From Cobetia sp. L2A1 (GTDB lineage: Bacteria > Pseudomonadota > Gammaproteobacteria > Pseudomonadales > Halomonadaceae): a stretch of DNA of 64,000 nt. The position numbers and the translations under genes were made by a program. The number at the start of each line of letters is the position of its first letter. The stretch's first letter is position 1. The stretch covers positions 2,914,001-2,978,000 of the forward strand of contig NZ_CP047025.1 in assembly GCF_009796845.1 (NCBI RefSeq). The letters are read 5' to 3'. Shown in pieces: positions 35,536-46,148 of this stretch. The notes beneath the pieces were generated by a model that was not told the origin of the DNA, searched no databases, and saw only the letters and a program-made list of their open reading frames with translations.

Positions 35536-37944
35536 TCAATGTGTACTGATCATTGTCTGACGACCACTTGCATCGTCGGATCGAGTTTCATCCTTCTCAG
35601 CAGAAGGCTTTTCTGCTAGAGCGACCTCAAGGACTTCATCAATCCAGCGCACCGGCCGAATATCGAGTGCATCCTTGATGGTATCCGGGATCTCTTTGAG
35701 ATCACGGCGATTTTCCTCAGGAATCAGCACCAGCTTTATACCACCGCGACGGGCTGCCAGCAATTTCTCCTTGAGCCCACCGATCGGCATGACTTCACCA
35801 CGCAGGTTGACCTCACCGGTCATGGCCACATCACAGCGCACGGGACGTCCACAGTAAGCGGACACCATTGCAGTGACCATTGCAGCGCCTGCACTGGGGC
35901 CGTCCTTGGGCGTCGCGCCTTCCGGTACGTGAATGTGCAGGTCTTCCTTCTCGAAGCGCTCAGGCGCAATACCGAAGGCCTCTGCACGTGCACGCACGAC
36001 GGTATGAGCCGCACTTACTGACTCTTTCATGACATCGCCCAGCGAACCAGTCTTGCTGACCCGCCCCTTGCCAGGCGTGACGACGGATTCGATGGTCAGT
36101 AATTCGCCACCCACCGACGTCCAGGCAAGACCAGTGACACGCCCGATCTGGTCTTCTGCATCTGCCAGTCCAAAGCTGTACTTGCGCACCCCAGCATAAT
36201 GCTCGACTTGCTCAGCTTCGAGATGCATTGAGGACAATGCACCTTCCTTCGCCTCAGCCACCACGCGTTCACGCACGATCTTGCGGCACACCTTGGCAAT
36301 CTGACGCTCCAGCTCACGAACACCCGCTTCACGAGAGAAGTAGCGGATCAGCTCCAGCACGGAGGCTTCGCTGAAGGTCAACTCACCCGGCTTGAGACCA
36401 TTGGCCTTGAGCTGCTTGGGCACGAGGTAACGCATTGCGATGGCGAGCTTTTCGTCTTCGGTGTACCCCGGCAGACGAATGATTTCCATGCGATCACGCA
36501 ACGGGCCGGGGATATTCATCGAGTTGGAGGTACAGATGAACATGGCCTCGGACAGATCGTAGTCCAGCTCGAGATAATGATCGGCGAACTTGTCGTTCTG
36601 CTCTGGATCCAGTACTTCGAGCAACGCCGAAGCCGGATCGCCGCGATGATCCATCCCCAGCTTGTCAACCTCGTCAAGCAGTACCAGCGGATTCTTCACG
36701 CCAGTCTTGGCCATGCGCTGGATGATCTTGCCTGGCAATGCACCGATATAGGTGCGGCGATGGCCACGAATCTCGGATTCGTCACGCACGCCGCCCAACG
36801 CCATACGCGTGTATTGGCGGTTGGTCGCACGAGCAATGGACTTGCCCAACGAGGTTTTTCCGACCCCGGGAGGGCCTACCAGGCACAACACCGGCCCCTT
36901 GAGCTTCTTGACGCGCTTTTGCACGGCGAGATACTCAAGAATGCGTTCCTTGACCTCATCAAGGCCGTAGTGATCTTCGTCGAGTACGCGGGCAGCGTGT
37001 TCGAGATCATGGCGCACGCGAGTCCGCTTCTTCCACGGCACGTCACACAGCCAATCAAGATAGGTCCGCACGACCGTCGCTTCAGCAGAAGTCGGGCCCA
37101 TCATCTTGAGCTTGTTTAGCTCCTGATTGGCCTTGTCCTCTGCCTCTTTCGGCATCCCCGCGTCCTTGATACGACGCTCATACTGCTCGACCTCATTTGG
37201 CACATCATCCAGCTCACCCATTTCCTTCTGGATGGCCTTCATCTGCTCATTGAGGTAGTACTCACGCTGAGACTTTTCCATCTGTTCTTTGACACGCGTG
37301 CGAATACGCTTCTCGATCTGCAGCAGATCGATCTCCGCTTCGATCAACGCCATCAGATGCTCGATGCGATCACGCACCTTATCCATCTCAAGCAGCGCCT
37401 GCTTGTCATTGATACCCAACGACAGATGCGCGCTGATGGTATCCACCAATCGGCTCGGGTCTTCGATACCCTGCAGACTGCCCAGCACCTCATTCGGCAC
37501 TTTCTTGGACAGCTTGACGTACTGCTCAAACTGGTTAAGCAGCACACGTACCAGCGTTTCTTGCTCACGCTCGCTCAGTGGCTGACTTTCACGCAGGACG
37601 ACATCAGCAATGCTATGGCCATCTTCGTGCAGGCGGATGTCTTTGATATCGGCGCGCGAGCTGCCTTCGATAAGCACCTTGACGGTACCATCCGGCAACT
37701 TGAGCAGTTGCATGATGTCAGCGACGGTACCAATGGCAAACAAGTCTTCCGACGTCGGGTCGTCCTGACTGGCTTCACGCTGCGCCGCCAGCAGAATCTT
37801 CTTGTCGCCTTCCATGGCCACTTCGAGGGCCTGGATCGACTTTTCCCGGCCGACGAACAGCGGAATCACCATCTGGGGATAGACCACCACATCCCGCAAC
37901 GGCAGCAGCGGAAGTGTCAGGGTCTGATCATCATTCTGCTCCAT
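35536..37944 (-). CDS. lon: ATP-dependent protease Lon
   Basis: Lon degrades misfolded and selected regulatory proteins in the cytoplasm. The 802-residue protein has the N-terminal substrate domain ([23 protein letters not shown], read in parts), the AAA+ Walker [12 protein letters not shown], and the protease domain with catalytic Ser in DGPSAGAAM and Lys in [14 protein letters not shown]. The C-terminal tail is acidic and Ser-rich. It lies downstream of tig-clpP-clpX on the same strand. A hairpin separates clpX from lon, and a sigma-32-like promoter can be seen upstream. Confidence 0.97.
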   Translation of the reverse strand: MEQNDDQTLTLPLLPLRDVVVYPQMVIPLFVGREKSIQALEVAMEGDKKILLAAQREASQDDPTSEDLFAIGTVADIMQLLKLPDGTVKVLIEGSSRADIKDIRLHEDGHSIADVVLRESQPLSEREQETLVRVLLNQFEQYVKLSKKVPNEVLGSLQGIEDPSRLVDTISAHLSLGINDKQALLEMDKVRDRIEHLMALIEAEIDLLQIEKRIRTRVKEQMEKSQREYYLNEQMKAIQKEMGELDDVPNEVEQYERRIKDAGMPKEAEDKANQELNKLKMMGPTSAEATVVRTYLDWLCDVPWKKRTRVRHDLEHAARVLDEDHYGLDEVKERILEYLAVQKRVKKLKGPVLCLVGPPGVGKTSLGKSIARATNRQYTRMALGGVRDESEIRGHRRTYIGALPGKIIQRMAKTGVKNPLVLLDEVDKLGMDHRGDPASALLEVLDPEQNDKFADHYLELDYDLSEAMFICTSNSMNIPGPLRDRMEIIRLPGYTEDEKLAIAMRYLVPKQLKANGLKPGELTFSEASVLELIRYFSREAGVRELERQIAKVCRKIVRERVVAEAKEGALSSMHLEAEQVEHYAGVRKYSFGLADAEDQIGRVTGLAWTSVGGELLTIESVVTPGKGRVSKTGSLGDVMKESVSAAHTVVRARAEAFGIAPERFEKEDLHIHVPEGATPKDGPSAGAAMVTAMVSAYCGRPVRCDVAMTGEVNLRGEVMPIGGLKEKLLAARRGGIKLVLIPEENRRDLKEIPDTIKDALDIRPVRWIDEVLEVALAEKPSAEKDETRSDDASGRQTMISTH

Positions 37945-38045
37945 GGCAGACGTTCCTCGGTATTCGGTGGGTGGGCCGCGTCACGCGGCTCTCTGATTCA
38001 GAGACCATGGGGGCAAGGTCATGATTTTGCAATGATCCCGACATC

Positions 38046-38073
38046 TATAGCGGTAACTCAACGCTAATTGAAG
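38046..38073 (-). promoter_or_regulatory. Possible heat-shock (sigma-32-like) promoter of lon
   Basis: On the minus strand CTTCAA, 14 bases, CCGCTATA resembles the sigma-32 elements CTTGAA and CCCCATNT with normal spacing, about 100 bases before the lon start. The -10 match is imperfect. Confidence 0.35.
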
Positions 38074-38126
38074 CCACAGAACGGTGATCAGTTGCATTGC
38101 CAAGGGCCCTACAGGCATACGCATAC

Positions 38127-38154
38127 GCAACGGGGGGCCTTTCGGCCCCCCGTT
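38127..38154 (-). terminator. Strong hairpin between clpX and lon
   Basis: The 12-base arms CAACGGGGGGCC and GGCCCCCCGTTG enclose a GAAA loop (minus strand), 23 bases after the clpX stop. No T tract follows, so it may pause, process or stabilise RNA rather than terminate. Confidence 0.55.
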
Positions 38155-38177
38155 GGTCATACTCAGGCCTGAATACT

Positions 38178-39464
38178 TCAGCCTTCCTTGCCGGCTACCT
38201 TGTCCTGACTTTCCTTCTTCGAGTATATCAGCAGCGGCTTGCTATCGCCGAGGATGACAGACTCATCCACCACGACTTTGCTGACACTCTCTTCAGAGGG
38301 GATGTCATACATGGTATCGAGCAGTACAGATTCGAGAATCGAACGCAGTCCGCGCGCACCAGTACGGCGCTCGATAGCCTTGCGTGCAATGGCGCGCAGG
38401 GCATCATCACGCAGTTCCAGTTCGACATCTTCCATATCGAACAGACGCGAGTACTGCTTCACCAGCGAGTTCTTCGGTTCGGTGAGGATCTGTACCAGAG
38501 CGTCTTCATCCAGCTCGGTCAGTGTCGCGATGACCGGTAAACGACCGACAAATTCGGGAATGAGACCAAATTTGACGAGATCACTCGGCTCGACGTCTGC
38601 CAGCACACGTCCAATCGTTTTCTCGTCCTGCTTGCTCTTGACCTCGGCATTGAAGCCAATGCCACCCTTCTCGGCGCGTTCACGAATGACCTTGTCGAGA
38701 CCGGCGAAAGCACCACCAACAATGAACAGGATGTTCGCCGTGTTCACCTGCAGGAACTCCTGCTGAGGATGCTTGCGCCCACCCTGCGGCGGCACCGAGG
38801 CGGTAGTGCCCTCGATCAGCTTCAACAGTGCCTGCTGCACGCCTTCACCGGAAACATCCCGAGTGATGGACGGGTTGTCAGATTTGCGTGAGATCTTGTC
38901 AATCTCATCGATGTAGACAATGCCGCGCTCGGCTTTCTCAACATCGTAATCGCACTTCTGAAGCAGCTTCTGAATGATGTTCTCGACATCTTCACCGACA
39001 TAGCCTGCTTCGGTCAGAGTGGTCGCATCCGCGATGGTGAAGGGCACATTCAACAGGCGTGCCAGCGTCTCGGCCAGAAGCGTCTTGCCGCTACCCGTCG
39101 GACCGATGAGCAGGATGTTGGACTTGCCCAGCTCCACCTCGTCCCCGGCCTTCTGTCCGGCACGCAGACGCTTGTAGTGGTTGTACACTGCAACGGACAG
39201 CACGCGCTTGGCGCGGTCCTGGCCGATCACGTAATCGTCGAGAGTCGCACGAATCTCGCGCGGCGCCGGCAGGCGATCATCATCACCTTCAGCGTCGGTT
39301 TCGAGGACCTCTTCGCGAATGATGTCATTGCACAGATCGACACATTCGTCGCAGATGTAGACGGAAGGTCCCGCGATCAGCTTGCGCACTTCATTCTGGT
39401 TCTTGCCACAGAAGGAGCAGTACAGCAGTTTGCCGTTCTCGTCCTTGCCTTTGCCGTCAGCCAT
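38178..39464 (-). CDS. clpX: ATP-dependent Clp protease ATP-binding subunit ClpX
   Basis: ClpX unfolds tagged proteins and feeds them to ClpP. The 428-residue protein has the N-terminal zinc domain ([15 protein letters not shown], then ICDECVDLC), Walker [13 protein letters not shown], Walker [10 protein letters not shown] and the pore and sensor motifs ([19 protein letters not shown]). The ATG at 39464 has GAGAGG upstream and gives the family start (MADGKG). It lies 87 bases after clpP. Confidence 0.97.
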   Translation of the reverse strand: MADGKGKDENGKLLYCSFCGKNQNEVRKLIAGPSVYICDECVDLCNDIIREEVLETDAEGDDDRLPAPREIRATLDDYVIGQDRAKRVLSVAVYNHYKRLRAGQKAGDEVELGKSNILLIGPTGSGKTLLAETLARLLNVPFTIADATTLTEAGYVGEDVENIIQKLLQKCDYDVEKAERGIVYIDEIDKISRKSDNPSITRDVSGEGVQQALLKLIEGTTASVPPQGGRKHPQQEFLQVNTANILFIVGGAFAGLDKVIRERAEKGGIGFNAEVKSKQDEKTIGRVLADVEPSDLVKFGLIPEFVGRLPVIATLTELDEDALVQILTEPKNSLVKQYSRLFDMEDVELELRDDALRAIARKAIERRTGARGLRSILESVLLDTMYDIPSEESVSKVVVDESVILGDSKPLLIYSKKESQDKVAGKEG

Positions 39465-39551
39465 TCGCGTACCTCTCAATGGCGGCGACTCCCCGGGGAG
39501 CCGCCGGAAATGCATGTTTGCCGACGTCAGGTCAGCCGTTTACGAGGTGGA

Positions 39552-40172
39552 TCATTCCACGTCGGGACGGCGTTCCAGCACGGCGTCGATCAAGCCGTAC
39601 TCCTTTGCCTGATTGGCGGCCATGAAGTTGTCACGGTCGGTATCACTGGCAATGGTGTCGAAGTCCTGGCCGGTGTGATGCGCAAGAATACGATTCAGCT
39701 TCTCACGGATGGTCAGGATTTCCTTGGTATGAATCTCGATATCCGTCGCCTGACCCTGATAGCCGCCCAGCGGCTGGTGAATCATGACACGCGAGTTCGG
39801 CAGCGCGTAGCGCTTGTCTGCCGCACCACCTGCCAGCAGCAGCGCACCCATGCTGGCTGCCTGACCGATACACACCGTAGACACATCGGGCTTGATGAAC
39901 TGCATGGTGTCGTAGATCGCCATCCCTGCAGTCACCGAGCCGCCCGGCGAGTTGATATACAGATGAATGTCCTTGTCCGGGTTTTCAGACTCGAGGAACA
40001 ACAGCTGAGCCACCACGAGGTTGGCCATGTAGTCCTCAACCGGACCGACAAGGAAGATCACCCGTTCTTTCAGCAGGCGAGAGTAGATGTCATAGGCCCG
40101 TTCGCCGCGAGCATTTTGCTCGACAACCATCGGAACCAGACCGCCAGCATTCTTGATGTCGAAGTCGTTCAT
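39552..40172 (-). CDS. clpP: ATP-dependent Clp protease proteolytic subunit ClpP
   Basis: ClpP is the serine protease chamber partnered by ClpX. The 206-residue protein has the catalytic triad Ser107 (GQAASMGA), His132 (MIHQPLGG) and Asp181 (DTDRDNF), and the SPGGSVTAG oxyanion loop. The N-terminal propeptide of about 10-14 residues is expected to be removed. I chose the ATG at 40172, preceded by AAGGA. An open frame 14 codons longer lacks homology. Confidence 0.97.
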   Translation of the reverse strand: MNDFDIKNAGGLVPMVVEQNARGERAYDIYSRLLKERVIFLVGPVEDYMANLVVAQLLFLESENPDKDIHLYINSPGGSVTAGMAIYDTMQFIKPDVSTVCIGQAASMGALLLAGGAADKRYALPNSRVMIHQPLGGYQGQATDIEIHTKEILTIREKLNRILAHHTGQDFDTIASDTDRDNFMAANQAKEYGLIDAVLERRPDVE

Positions 40173-40235
40173 GGAGGCTTCCTTCATCCGATGACATTGA
40201 TATCCATTGAGCATGCCACTTTACCCCGCTCACTG

Positions 40236-40266
40236 ACCAGAGACCCGGCCGTAGCCGGGTCCTGGT
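40236..40266 (-). terminator. Stem-loop between tig and clpP
   Basis: GACCCGGC and GCCGGGTC pair perfectly around CGTA (40242-40261), with further partial pairing outside. No T run follows. It could be a partial terminator or an RNA stability element after tig. Confidence 0.45.
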
Positions 40267-40293
40267 CTAGCAAGCAAAAGGGGTAGACAGGGT

Positions 40294-41646
40294 TTACGCC
40301 TGCTCGCCTTCTACCTCAGCAGTCTCTTCTTCTGCTTCTTCCTGCTGTTGAGCGGCTTGCAGGGCTTCCTGGTAGGACATGGTAACGTCCTTAACCTGAG
40401 CCTGTGTCAGCAGCTTGTCAACGGCCTTTTCTTCCAGCATCACGGACTTGAGCTGAGTACGTGCCTGCTCGTTGGATGCGTAATACTCGGTCACCTGAGC
40501 TGGGTCCTGATACTGCTGAGCCATTTCGGCAACACGCGCTTTCAGCTCATCTTCGCTGACATCCATTTCGCCACTGCTGACGACTTCGCTCAGAAGCAGG
40601 CCAGTCTTGACGCGCTGAACGGCTTGATCCTGGAACAGCTCAGCCGGAAGCTGGGAGACATCAAAGTCTTCGCCCAAACCGAATTGCTGTGCAGCCTGAC
40701 GCTTCAGACCGTCGATTTCCTGGTCGGCCAGTGCCTGCGGCACGAGGATGTCGTTAGCCTTGGTCAGTTCAGCCAGCACTTGCTGCTTGACGCGATTCTC
40801 GATCGCGTTCTTCAGTTCACGCTGCATGTTCTTCTTCACTTCGACCTTGAAGCTTTCGACGTCAGTTGCTTCCAGACCGAACTGAGTGATGAACTCCGCG
40901 TTCACTTCCGGCAGTTCCTGCGCCTTGATGGCGTGAACCTTGACCTTGAAGGTCGCTTCCTGGCCAGCAAGGTGCTCGGCCTGGTAGTCAGCCGGGAAGG
41001 AAACCTTGATTTCCTTGTCGTCACCAGCAGCAGCGCCGATCAGCTGCTCTTCAAAGCCCGGAATGAAGCTATTGGAGCCAAGGACCAGCTCGTGACCTTC
41101 TGCCTTGCCGCCTTCGAAGGCTTCTTCACCGAGGAAGCCCTCAAAGTCCAGCTTGACCTGGTCGCCGTCGGCAGCAGCACGCTCGACGTCGGTCCAGACA
41201 GCATTCTGCTTGCGCAGAGTCTCGATCATTTCTTCAACATCAGCATCGTTCACTTCAGCCTGCGGACGCTCAATTTCAGCGCCGTCGATCGGCTTCAGGT
41301 CGATTTCCGGATAGATTTCCAGAGTTGCGACGAACTCCAGGTCCTTGCCAGCTTGATCGACAGTCGCGTCGATTTTCGGCCAGCCAGCCGGGTTGAGTTC
41401 GTTTTCGGTGACGGCGGTCACGTAGTGCTGGCGCATGATTTCGCCAACAATCTCGTTACGCACATCTTTACCGTAACGCTGGTGCACCACTGCCATCGGC
41501 ACGTGGCCCTTGCGGAAGCCGTTCAGACGAACGGTCTTGGCGGTTTCCAGAAGACGGGCGTTGACGGCCTGGTCGACTTCAGAAGCCGGCACCGTGATGG
41601 TGACCGTGCGCTCGATCGGAGAAGTCGTTGCGACAGAAGCTTGCAT
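40294..41646 (-). CDS. tig: Trigger factor, ribosome-associated chaperone
   Basis: Trigger factor binds the ribosomal exit tunnel and nascent chains. The 450-residue protein has the N-terminal ribosome-binding domain with the signature GFRKGHVPMAVV, the PPIase domain (about 160-245, with DGDQVKLDFEGFLGEEAFEGGKAE, read in parts) and the long helical C-terminal domain ending in an acidic Glu/Gln-rich tail. GAGGA lies 6 bases before the ATG at 41646. It heads the tig-clpP-clpX-lon-hupB-ppiD series. Confidence 0.97.
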   Translation of the reverse strand: MQASVATTSPIERTVTITVPASEVDQAVNARLLETAKTVRLNGFRKGHVPMAVVHQRYGKDVRNEIVGEIMRQHYVTAVTENELNPAGWPKIDATVDQAGKDLEFVATLEIYPEIDLKPIDGAEIERPQAEVNDADVEEMIETLRKQNAVWTDVERAAADGDQVKLDFEGFLGEEAFEGGKAEGHELVLGSNSFIPGFEEQLIGAAAGDDKEIKVSFPADYQAEHLAGQEATFKVKVHAIKAQELPEVNAEFITQFGLEATDVESFKVEVKKNMQRELKNAIENRVKQQVLAELTKANDILVPQALADQEIDGLKRQAAQQFGLGEDFDVSQLPAELFQDQAVQRVKTGLLLSEVVSSGEMDVSEDELKARVAEMAQQYQDPAQVTEYYASNEQARTQLKSVMLEEKAVDKLLTQAQVKDVTMSYQEALQAAQQQEEAEEETAEVEGEQA

Positions 41647-41958
41647 GAAATTTCCTCTACCCACTGGTGGCGTTCGAATCATAAAGGCGAAGATTGTAGA
41701 AACCCCGCCACGCGCTGGCAAGCGCGGATATGACATGGCATATGGTGCCTTAGTCCAAGATTTTCAAGGAACCAGGCCATTTTCTGCCCCATTCGCGCGT
41801 TTGGCGGGCGCGCCAAGTGCGTGCCAGACCGAATCAGCGAGAGCGGAGCAGAGCGAAAAACACGAAAAAAGGGGGAGAAAGCCATTGGCCTTCTCCCCCT
41901 TTAGCGGCATGCCGCCTGCCCAAGCGGGCCAGGCAGCATCCTGATATTCATCGAGAAA
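41647..41958. other. Intergenic region between tig and the tRNA cluster
   Basis: It holds the tRNA-operon terminator (41861-41902) and the tig promoter region. No gene is seen. Confidence 0.65.
41861..41902 (-). terminator. Terminator of the tRNA operon
   Basis: The 16-base arms (41868-41883 and 41887-41902) pair with one exception. On the minus strand the stem is followed by T6 or more. It lies about 57 bases after the last tRNA. Confidence 0.88.
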
Positions 41959-42034
41959 TGGGGTGGATGATGGGGTTCGAACCCACGACCACCGGAGTCA
42001 CAATCCGGGGCTCTACCACTGAGCTACACCCACC
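41959..42034 (-). tRNA. tRNA-His (anticodon GTG), copy 2
   Basis: On the minus strand the 76-base gene folds with acceptor GTGGGTG/CATCCAC, encoded G at position -1 as required for tRNA-His, anticodon GTG in the loop TTGTGAC, the TTCGAAC T-loop and encoded CCA. It is identical to the neighbouring copy. Confidence 0.95.
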
Positions 42035-42097
42035 ACTACTGAAACTTGACAGAGAGCCTGTCATTTCCATCTCGCTGACACTCAAGCTGATATACAA

Positions 42098-42173
42098 TGG
42101 GGTGGATGATGGGGTTCGAACCCACGACCACCGGAGTCACAATCCGGGGCTCTACCACTGAGCTACACCCACC
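42098..42173 (-). tRNA. tRNA-His (anticodon GTG), copy 1
   Basis: It is identical over all 76 bases to the copy at 41959-42034, with the same encoded G-1, GTG anticodon and CCA end. The 63-base spacer between the copies is not repeated. Confidence 0.95.
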
Positions 42174-42264
42174 ACTGTATGAACAACTTCACATCGTCTG
42201 GTCGCAGCTGCCAGGCTCCCGAGGAGCAATCTGACTTCCATCTTCACGACAACCATCGTGTCAA

Positions 42265-42341
42265 TGGTACGCCCAGCAGGACTCGAACCTGCAACCTACG
42301 GCTTAGAAGGCCGTTGCTCTATCCGGTTGAGCTATAGGCGC
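42265..42341 (-). tRNA. tRNA-Arg (anticodon TCT)
   Basis: The 77-base gene on the minus strand starts GCGCCTATAGCTC, has anticodon TCT in CCTTCTAAG, the T-loop GGTTCGAGTCC and encoded CCA. It reads AGA/AGG codons, rare in GC-rich gammaproteobacteria. Confidence 0.95.
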
Positions 42342-42428
42342 AGAAACTGTAGCCGTGTATCAACTCCGGACAAAGCCTTGAATGCCTTGTTTCTAGAGAC
42401 CGAAACCTCAAGAGACATTGTATTCAAA

Positions 42429-42505
42429 TGGTCGGGATAGAGGGATTCGAACCCCCGACATCCTGCTCCCAAAGCAGGCGCGCTACCAGACTGCGCTATA
42501 TCCCG
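42429..42505 (-). tRNA. tRNA-Pro (anticodon TGG)
   Basis: The 77-base gene on the minus strand starts CGGGATATAGCGCAG, has anticodon TGG in CTTTGGGAG, the T-loop GGTTCGAATCC and encoded CCA. It is the first gene of the four-tRNA operon. Confidence 0.95.
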
Positions 42506-42889
42506 AAACCGTCTTCAACCGACTGTCGAAGCCCGTCGATGCGAGGCGTATTCTACCAAACTTCCGTCTGCGGTCAAGCCCTTACGTGACTTTCTTTCTA
42601 AAAGATTCACTGTGCCTTCAGCATGACATCATGTCGGCATCAATAACTCACGGCACTGTAAAGACCTCCTCGCCAATCAATACCTCTCGGTAGCATTACC
42701 CTTTACGTCATCCTTCTTTCTCTTCGCCCCCCCCTCTTCACCACTTCCTTTCGAGCGCCATGGCGACGAGACATCGTTGCCATTTCGACCAAGGTCGTCA
42801 TTCGGCGTTGACTGGCGAGCAGGGCATGCGAAAATTGGCGGCAGTTTCCCCCTCCAATATCTTTCGCCCACTAGAAGGAATGATCGCTG
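42506..42889. other. Intergenic region between the tRNA operon and folD
   Basis: It carries the tRNA promoter (42550-42577) and the folD promoter, the latter not placed. A tract of eight C lies at 42727-42734. No gene is supported. Confidence 0.6.
42550..42577 (-). promoter_or_regulatory. Sigma-70 promoter of the tRNA operon
   Basis: On the minus strand TTGACC, 16 bases, TAGAAT gives five of six matches to each consensus hexamer, 45 bases before the first tRNA. It is followed by a GC-rich discriminator, as expected of a stable-RNA promoter under stringent control. Confidence 0.8.
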
Positions 42890-43759
42890 ATGGCAGCACA
42901 ACTGATTGATGGTAAGGCCATCGCCGAGCGCGTACGCCAGCAAGTCGGCCGTCAGGTCGATGCGCGCCGTAACGCCGGTGAACGTATTCCGGGACTTGCC
43001 GTCGTGCTGGTCGGCGAAGACCCCGCATCCGAGGTTTATGTCCGCAACAAGCACCTCGCCTGCGAGAAGGCCGGTATTACTTCCACTCAGCATCGTCTGT
43101 CTGCCGATACCACACAGGTTGAACTGGAAGCGCTAGTCGACACGCTGAATGCCGATGACAGCATCGACGGCATTCTGGTTCAGCTACCGCTACCCGCACA
43201 TCTCGATTCACGCCCCATCCTTGAGCGTATTCGTCCCGACAAGGACGTTGATGGTTTCCACCCCTACAATCTGGGCCGCCTGGCTCAGCGCCTACCAGTG
43301 ATGCGCCCCTGCACTCCCAAGGGCATCATGACCCTGTTAAACGAAAGTGGCCTGCAGGTGCGCGGCATGGATGCCACCATTGTCGGCGCCTCCAACATCG
43401 TGGGGCGCCCGATGGCACTTGAGCTGATGCTGGCCGGCTGCACCACCACCGTCTGCCATCGTTTCACCAAGGACCTGGAAGGCAAGGTACGTCAGGCAGA
43501 TCTGGTCGTGGTCGGTGTCGGCAAGCCGGGCCTGGTCAAGGGCGAGTGGATCAAGGAAGGCGCTGTCGTGATCGACGTGGGCATCAATCGTCTCGATAAC
43601 GGCTCACTGGTCGGCGATGTCGAGTTTGCACCGGCCGCAGCGCGCGCGGGCTGGATCACTCCAGTACCGGGCGGTGTAGGTCCGATGACCGTGGCCTCAC
43701 TGCTGGAGAACACCCTGTTCGCCGCCGAGCTGCACGATGCCCGCCAGGCTGCCCAGTAA
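42890..43759 (+). CDS. folD: Bifunctional methylenetetrahydrofolate dehydrogenase/methenyltetrahydrofolate cyclohydrolase
   Basis: FolD interconverts 5,10-methylene-, methenyl- and 10-formyl-tetrahydrofolate with NADP. The 289-residue protein has the catalytic Lys in [14 protein letters not shown], the segment [10 protein letters not shown], the DVDGFHPYN motif, the nucleotide-binding [10 protein letters not shown] and [16 protein letters not shown] at the end (read in parts). AAGGA lies 9 bases before the ATG. A long palindrome follows the gene. Confidence 0.97.
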   Translation: MAAQLIDGKAIAERVRQQVGRQVDARRNAGERIPGLAVVLVGEDPASEVYVRNKHLACEKAGITSTQHRLSADTTQVELEALVDTLNADDSIDGILVQLPLPAHLDSRPILERIRPDKDVDGFHPYNLGRLAQRLPVMRPCTPKGIMTLLNESGLQVRGMDATIVGASNIVGRPMALELMLAGCTTTVCHRFTKDLEGKVRQADLVVVGVGKPGLVKGEWIKEGAVVIDVGINRLDNGSLVGDVEFAPAAARAGWITPVPGGVGPMTVASLLENTLFAAELHDARQAAQ

Positions 43760-43778
43760 GTCACCTCTCGCCCTTTCC

Positions 43779-43808
43779 CACGGCGCACCTTGATCAAGGT
43801 GCGCCGTG
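43779..43808 (+). terminator. Palindromic terminator after folD
   Basis: A perfect 30-base palindrome (15-base arms 43779-43793 and 43794-43808) is followed by TTGTTT. It lies 20 bases after the folD stop and 28 bases before mtnN, so some read-through into mtnN is possible. Confidence 0.7.
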
Positions 43809-43835
43809 TTGTTTCCGCTCAAGGACCCCAACATC

Positions 43836-44546
43836 ATGCCTATCAAGACCCTTGGTATCATCGGCGCCATGGCCGAAGAAGTGGCTATTCTTGCTGAGCT
43901 GCTGGATGACAGCACCACCATCAGCCATGCCGGATCCACTTTCCATGTTGGCCAGTTGCACGGCCTCAAGATCGTGCTGCTGCAATCCGGCATCGGCAAG
44001 GTCAATGCCGCCGTGGGCGCCTGCCAGATGATCGAGCGCTATCAGCCGGATGCCATCATCAACACGGGCTCCGCCGGCGGTTTCGCGTCTGATCTGGAGA
44101 TCGGCGACGTGGTTATTTCCAGTGAAGTCCGCCATCACGACGTCGATGCCGTGGTGTTCGGCTACGAATATGGCCAGGTGCCGCAGATGCCAGCCGCCTA
44201 CCCGTCAGACCCAGCGCTGGTGAAGGTCGCGCGCGAGTGTGTCGAAGCCCAGGGCGAGATCAAGGCACGTGAAGGCCTGATCTGCACCGGCGACATCTTC
44301 ATGTCCGACCCGGAACTGGTCGCCCTCACTCGCTCACGCTTCCCGGACATGCTGGCCGCGGAGATGGAAGCTGCAGCCATCGCCCAGACCTGCTTCGTCT
44401 ACGAGATGCCATTCGTGGTCATCCGTGCGCTGTCTGATATCGCCGGCAAGGACAACAACAGCCAGTCCTTCGAGGAATTCCTGCACGTCGCGGCACGCCA
44501 GTCCTCACGCATGGTCGAAGCGATGGTCAAGCGTCTCGCCAGCTGA
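43836..44546 (+). CDS. mtnN: 5'-methylthioadenosine/S-adenosylhomocysteine nucleosidase
   Basis: MtnN (Pfs) cleaves methylthioadenosine, S-adenosylhomocysteine and 5'-deoxyadenosine, so it supports SAM recycling and radical-SAM turnover. The 236-residue protein shows GIIGAMAEEVAIL, NTGSAGGF, the purine-site pair EMEAAAIAQ and the catalytic Asp in LSDIAGKDN. The ATG at 43836 is preceded by AAGGA 10 bases upstream; a GTG ten codons earlier falls within the folD terminator and is unlikely. Confidence 0.95.
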   Translation: MPIKTLGIIGAMAEEVAILAELLDDSTTISHAGSTFHVGQLHGLKIVLLQSGIGKVNAAVGACQMIERYQPDAIINTGSAGGFASDLEIGDVVISSEVRHHDVDAVVFGYEYGQVPQMPAAYPSDPALVKVARECVEAQGEIKAREGLICTGDIFMSDPELVALTRSRFPDMLAAEMEAAAIAQTCFVYEMPFVVIRALSDIAGKDNNSQSFEEFLHVAARQSSRMVEAMVKRLAS

Positions 44547-44580
44547 TCACTGCTGATTGATCTCTGCCGACAGATGGCCA

Positions 44581-44633
44581 GCCCATGACAAAAAACCGCC
44601 GCCCTTTCGGGACGGCGGTTTTTTGTCATGGGC
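44581..44633. terminator. Symmetrical terminator between mtnN and cysS
   Basis: Arms of 24-25 bases with one bulged A enclose a TTTC loop. They contain A6 and T6 tracts, and the pairing extends nine bases beyond the tracts. It serves the two convergent genes. Confidence 0.9.
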
Positions 44634-44676
44634 ATCAAAGACAAGGCACGAGTCGTGTCTCAGTCCTCCAGCCACC

Positions 44677-46089
44677 TCAACCTTCCAGCACCCAAGTCGT
44701 TCCCTCACGGGAATCCTTGAGGATGATGCCCTGAGCGGCCAGCTCATCACGTATGCGATCCGCACCCGCGAAGTCCTTGGCCTTCTTGGCCGCAGTGCGC
44801 GCATCGATCTGCTGCTGAATCTCATCTTCTGACAACGCCAGACCTTCGGTATCGCCCTTGAGGAAGACAGCCGGGTCCTGCCCGAATAGCCCCAACAGAC
44901 TCCCGAGCGACGTCAGCTCAAAGGCCAACGCTGGCGCCTGCTGCGGTGCTTCCTTCTTGGCACGGTTCAGCTCGCGGGCCAGCTCGAACAGCACCGACAG
45001 CGCACCAGCGGTGTTGAAGTCGTCATCCATCGCGGCGATAAAGCGTGCACGCCAATCAGCCGACACCTCTCCCTCGTCAGACGCGACGTTCTCAAGCGCG
45101 TTGTAGAAGCGCTCCAGCGAACGACGCGCCTCATCCAACGAATTGGCTTCATAGCTGATCGCGCTGCGGTAGTGGCTAGCCACCAGCAGGTAACGCACCA
45201 CTTCCGGATTGTGCTGCTCCAGCACGTCACGAATGGTGAAGAAGTTATTCAACGACTTGGACATCTTGTCCTGCCCGACGCGCACTGCACCCGCGTGCAT
45301 CCACACATTGGCGTACTGCTGACCAGTGGCGGCTTCTGACTGGGCTATCTCGTTCTCATGATGCGGGAACGTCAGGTCCGGTCCACCGCCGTGGATATCG
45401 AAGGTGTTGCCCAGGCAGCAAGTCGACATCGCCGAGCACTCGATGTGCCAGCCCGGACGGCCATCGCCCCAGGGAGATGGCCAGCTGGCCTCGCCCGGTT
45501 TGGCGGCCTTCCACAACACGAAATCGAGCGGATCTTCCTTGGCTTGTTCGATCTCGACTCGGGCCCCGGACTGCATCTCATCCAACTGGCGATTGTTGAG
45601 CTTGCCGTAGCCCTCAAAGCGGCGCACACGATAGTAGACATCGCCATTGCTGGCCGCGTAGGCAAAACCCTTGTCGATCAGCGTTTCGGTCATCGCGATG
45701 ATATCGGCAATGTGAGCTGTCGCTCGCGGCTCGCGGTCAGGACGCAGAATCCCCAGGCGCCCCTCATCTTCATGCATCGCCTGGATCATGCGCTCTGTCA
45801 GCGCCTCGAACGCCTCACCATTCTCATCGGCACGTTTGAGGATCTTGTCGTCGATGTCGGTGATGTTACGCACGTAGGTGACGTCGTAGCCACGCGCCCG
45901 CAGATAACGGGTGATGACGTCGAAAGCCACCATCACACGTGCATGGCCGATGTGACAGAGGTCATAGACCGTCACGCCACAGACGTACATGCGCACCTTG
46001 TTGCCTTCCAATGGCACGAAAGGTGCCTTGGTCCGGCTCAGGGTGCTGTAGATAGACAGTGTGCTCGCGGCATCTTCGAGGTGAGTCAT
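44677..46089 (-). CDS. cysS: Cysteinyl-tRNA synthetase
   Basis: CysS charges tRNA-Cys. The 470-residue class I synthetase has [16 protein letters not shown] (zinc Cys and HIGH), the zinc ligands in [10 protein letters not shown] and HHENEIAQ, and the KMSKS motif in [10 protein letters not shown]. The ATG at 46089 yields a short leader before [12 protein letters not shown], where homologues start. The ribosome-binding site is weak. A long hairpin lies in its leader at 46149-46210. Confidence 0.95.
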   Translation of the reverse strand: MTHLEDAASTLSIYSTLSRTKAPFVPLEGNKVRMYVCGVTVYDLCHIGHARVMVAFDVITRYLRARGYDVTYVRNITDIDDKILKRADENGEAFEALTERMIQAMHEDEGRLGILRPDREPRATAHIADIIAMTETLIDKGFAYAASNGDVYYRVRRFEGYGKLNNRQLDEMQSGARVEIEQAKEDPLDFVLWKAAKPGEASWPSPWGDGRPGWHIECSAMSTCCLGNTFDIHGGGPDLTFPHHENEIAQSEAATGQQYANVWMHAGAVRVGQDKMSKSLNNFFTIRDVLEQHNPEVVRYLLVASHYRSAISYEANSLDEARRSLERFYNALENVASDEGEVSADWRARFIAAMDDDFNTAGALSVLFELARELNRAKKEAPQQAPALAFELTSLGSLLGLFGQDPAVFLKGDTEGLALSEDEIQQQIDARTAAKKAKDFAGADRIRDELAAQGIILKDSREGTTWVLEG

Positions 46090-46148
46090 GCAGTCATCGC
46101 CCTTGGCTACTGTGCTGGAAGAGTCTTCAACCAGCCTTGCGAAATGGT

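Noticed and set aside
39177..40286. 369-codon open frame opposite clpX and clpP
   Set aside because: It spans two essential genes on the other strand and has shadow-like composition.
40348..41733. 461-codon open frame on the plus strand opposite tig
   Set aside because: It mirrors the trigger factor gene, has no ribosome-binding site and resembles no protein family. Long antisense frames are common opposite GC-rich codon patterns.
42727..42734. Run of eight C before folD
   Set aside because: It is about 155 bases from an essential housekeeping gene and of moderate length, so phase variation is unlikely.
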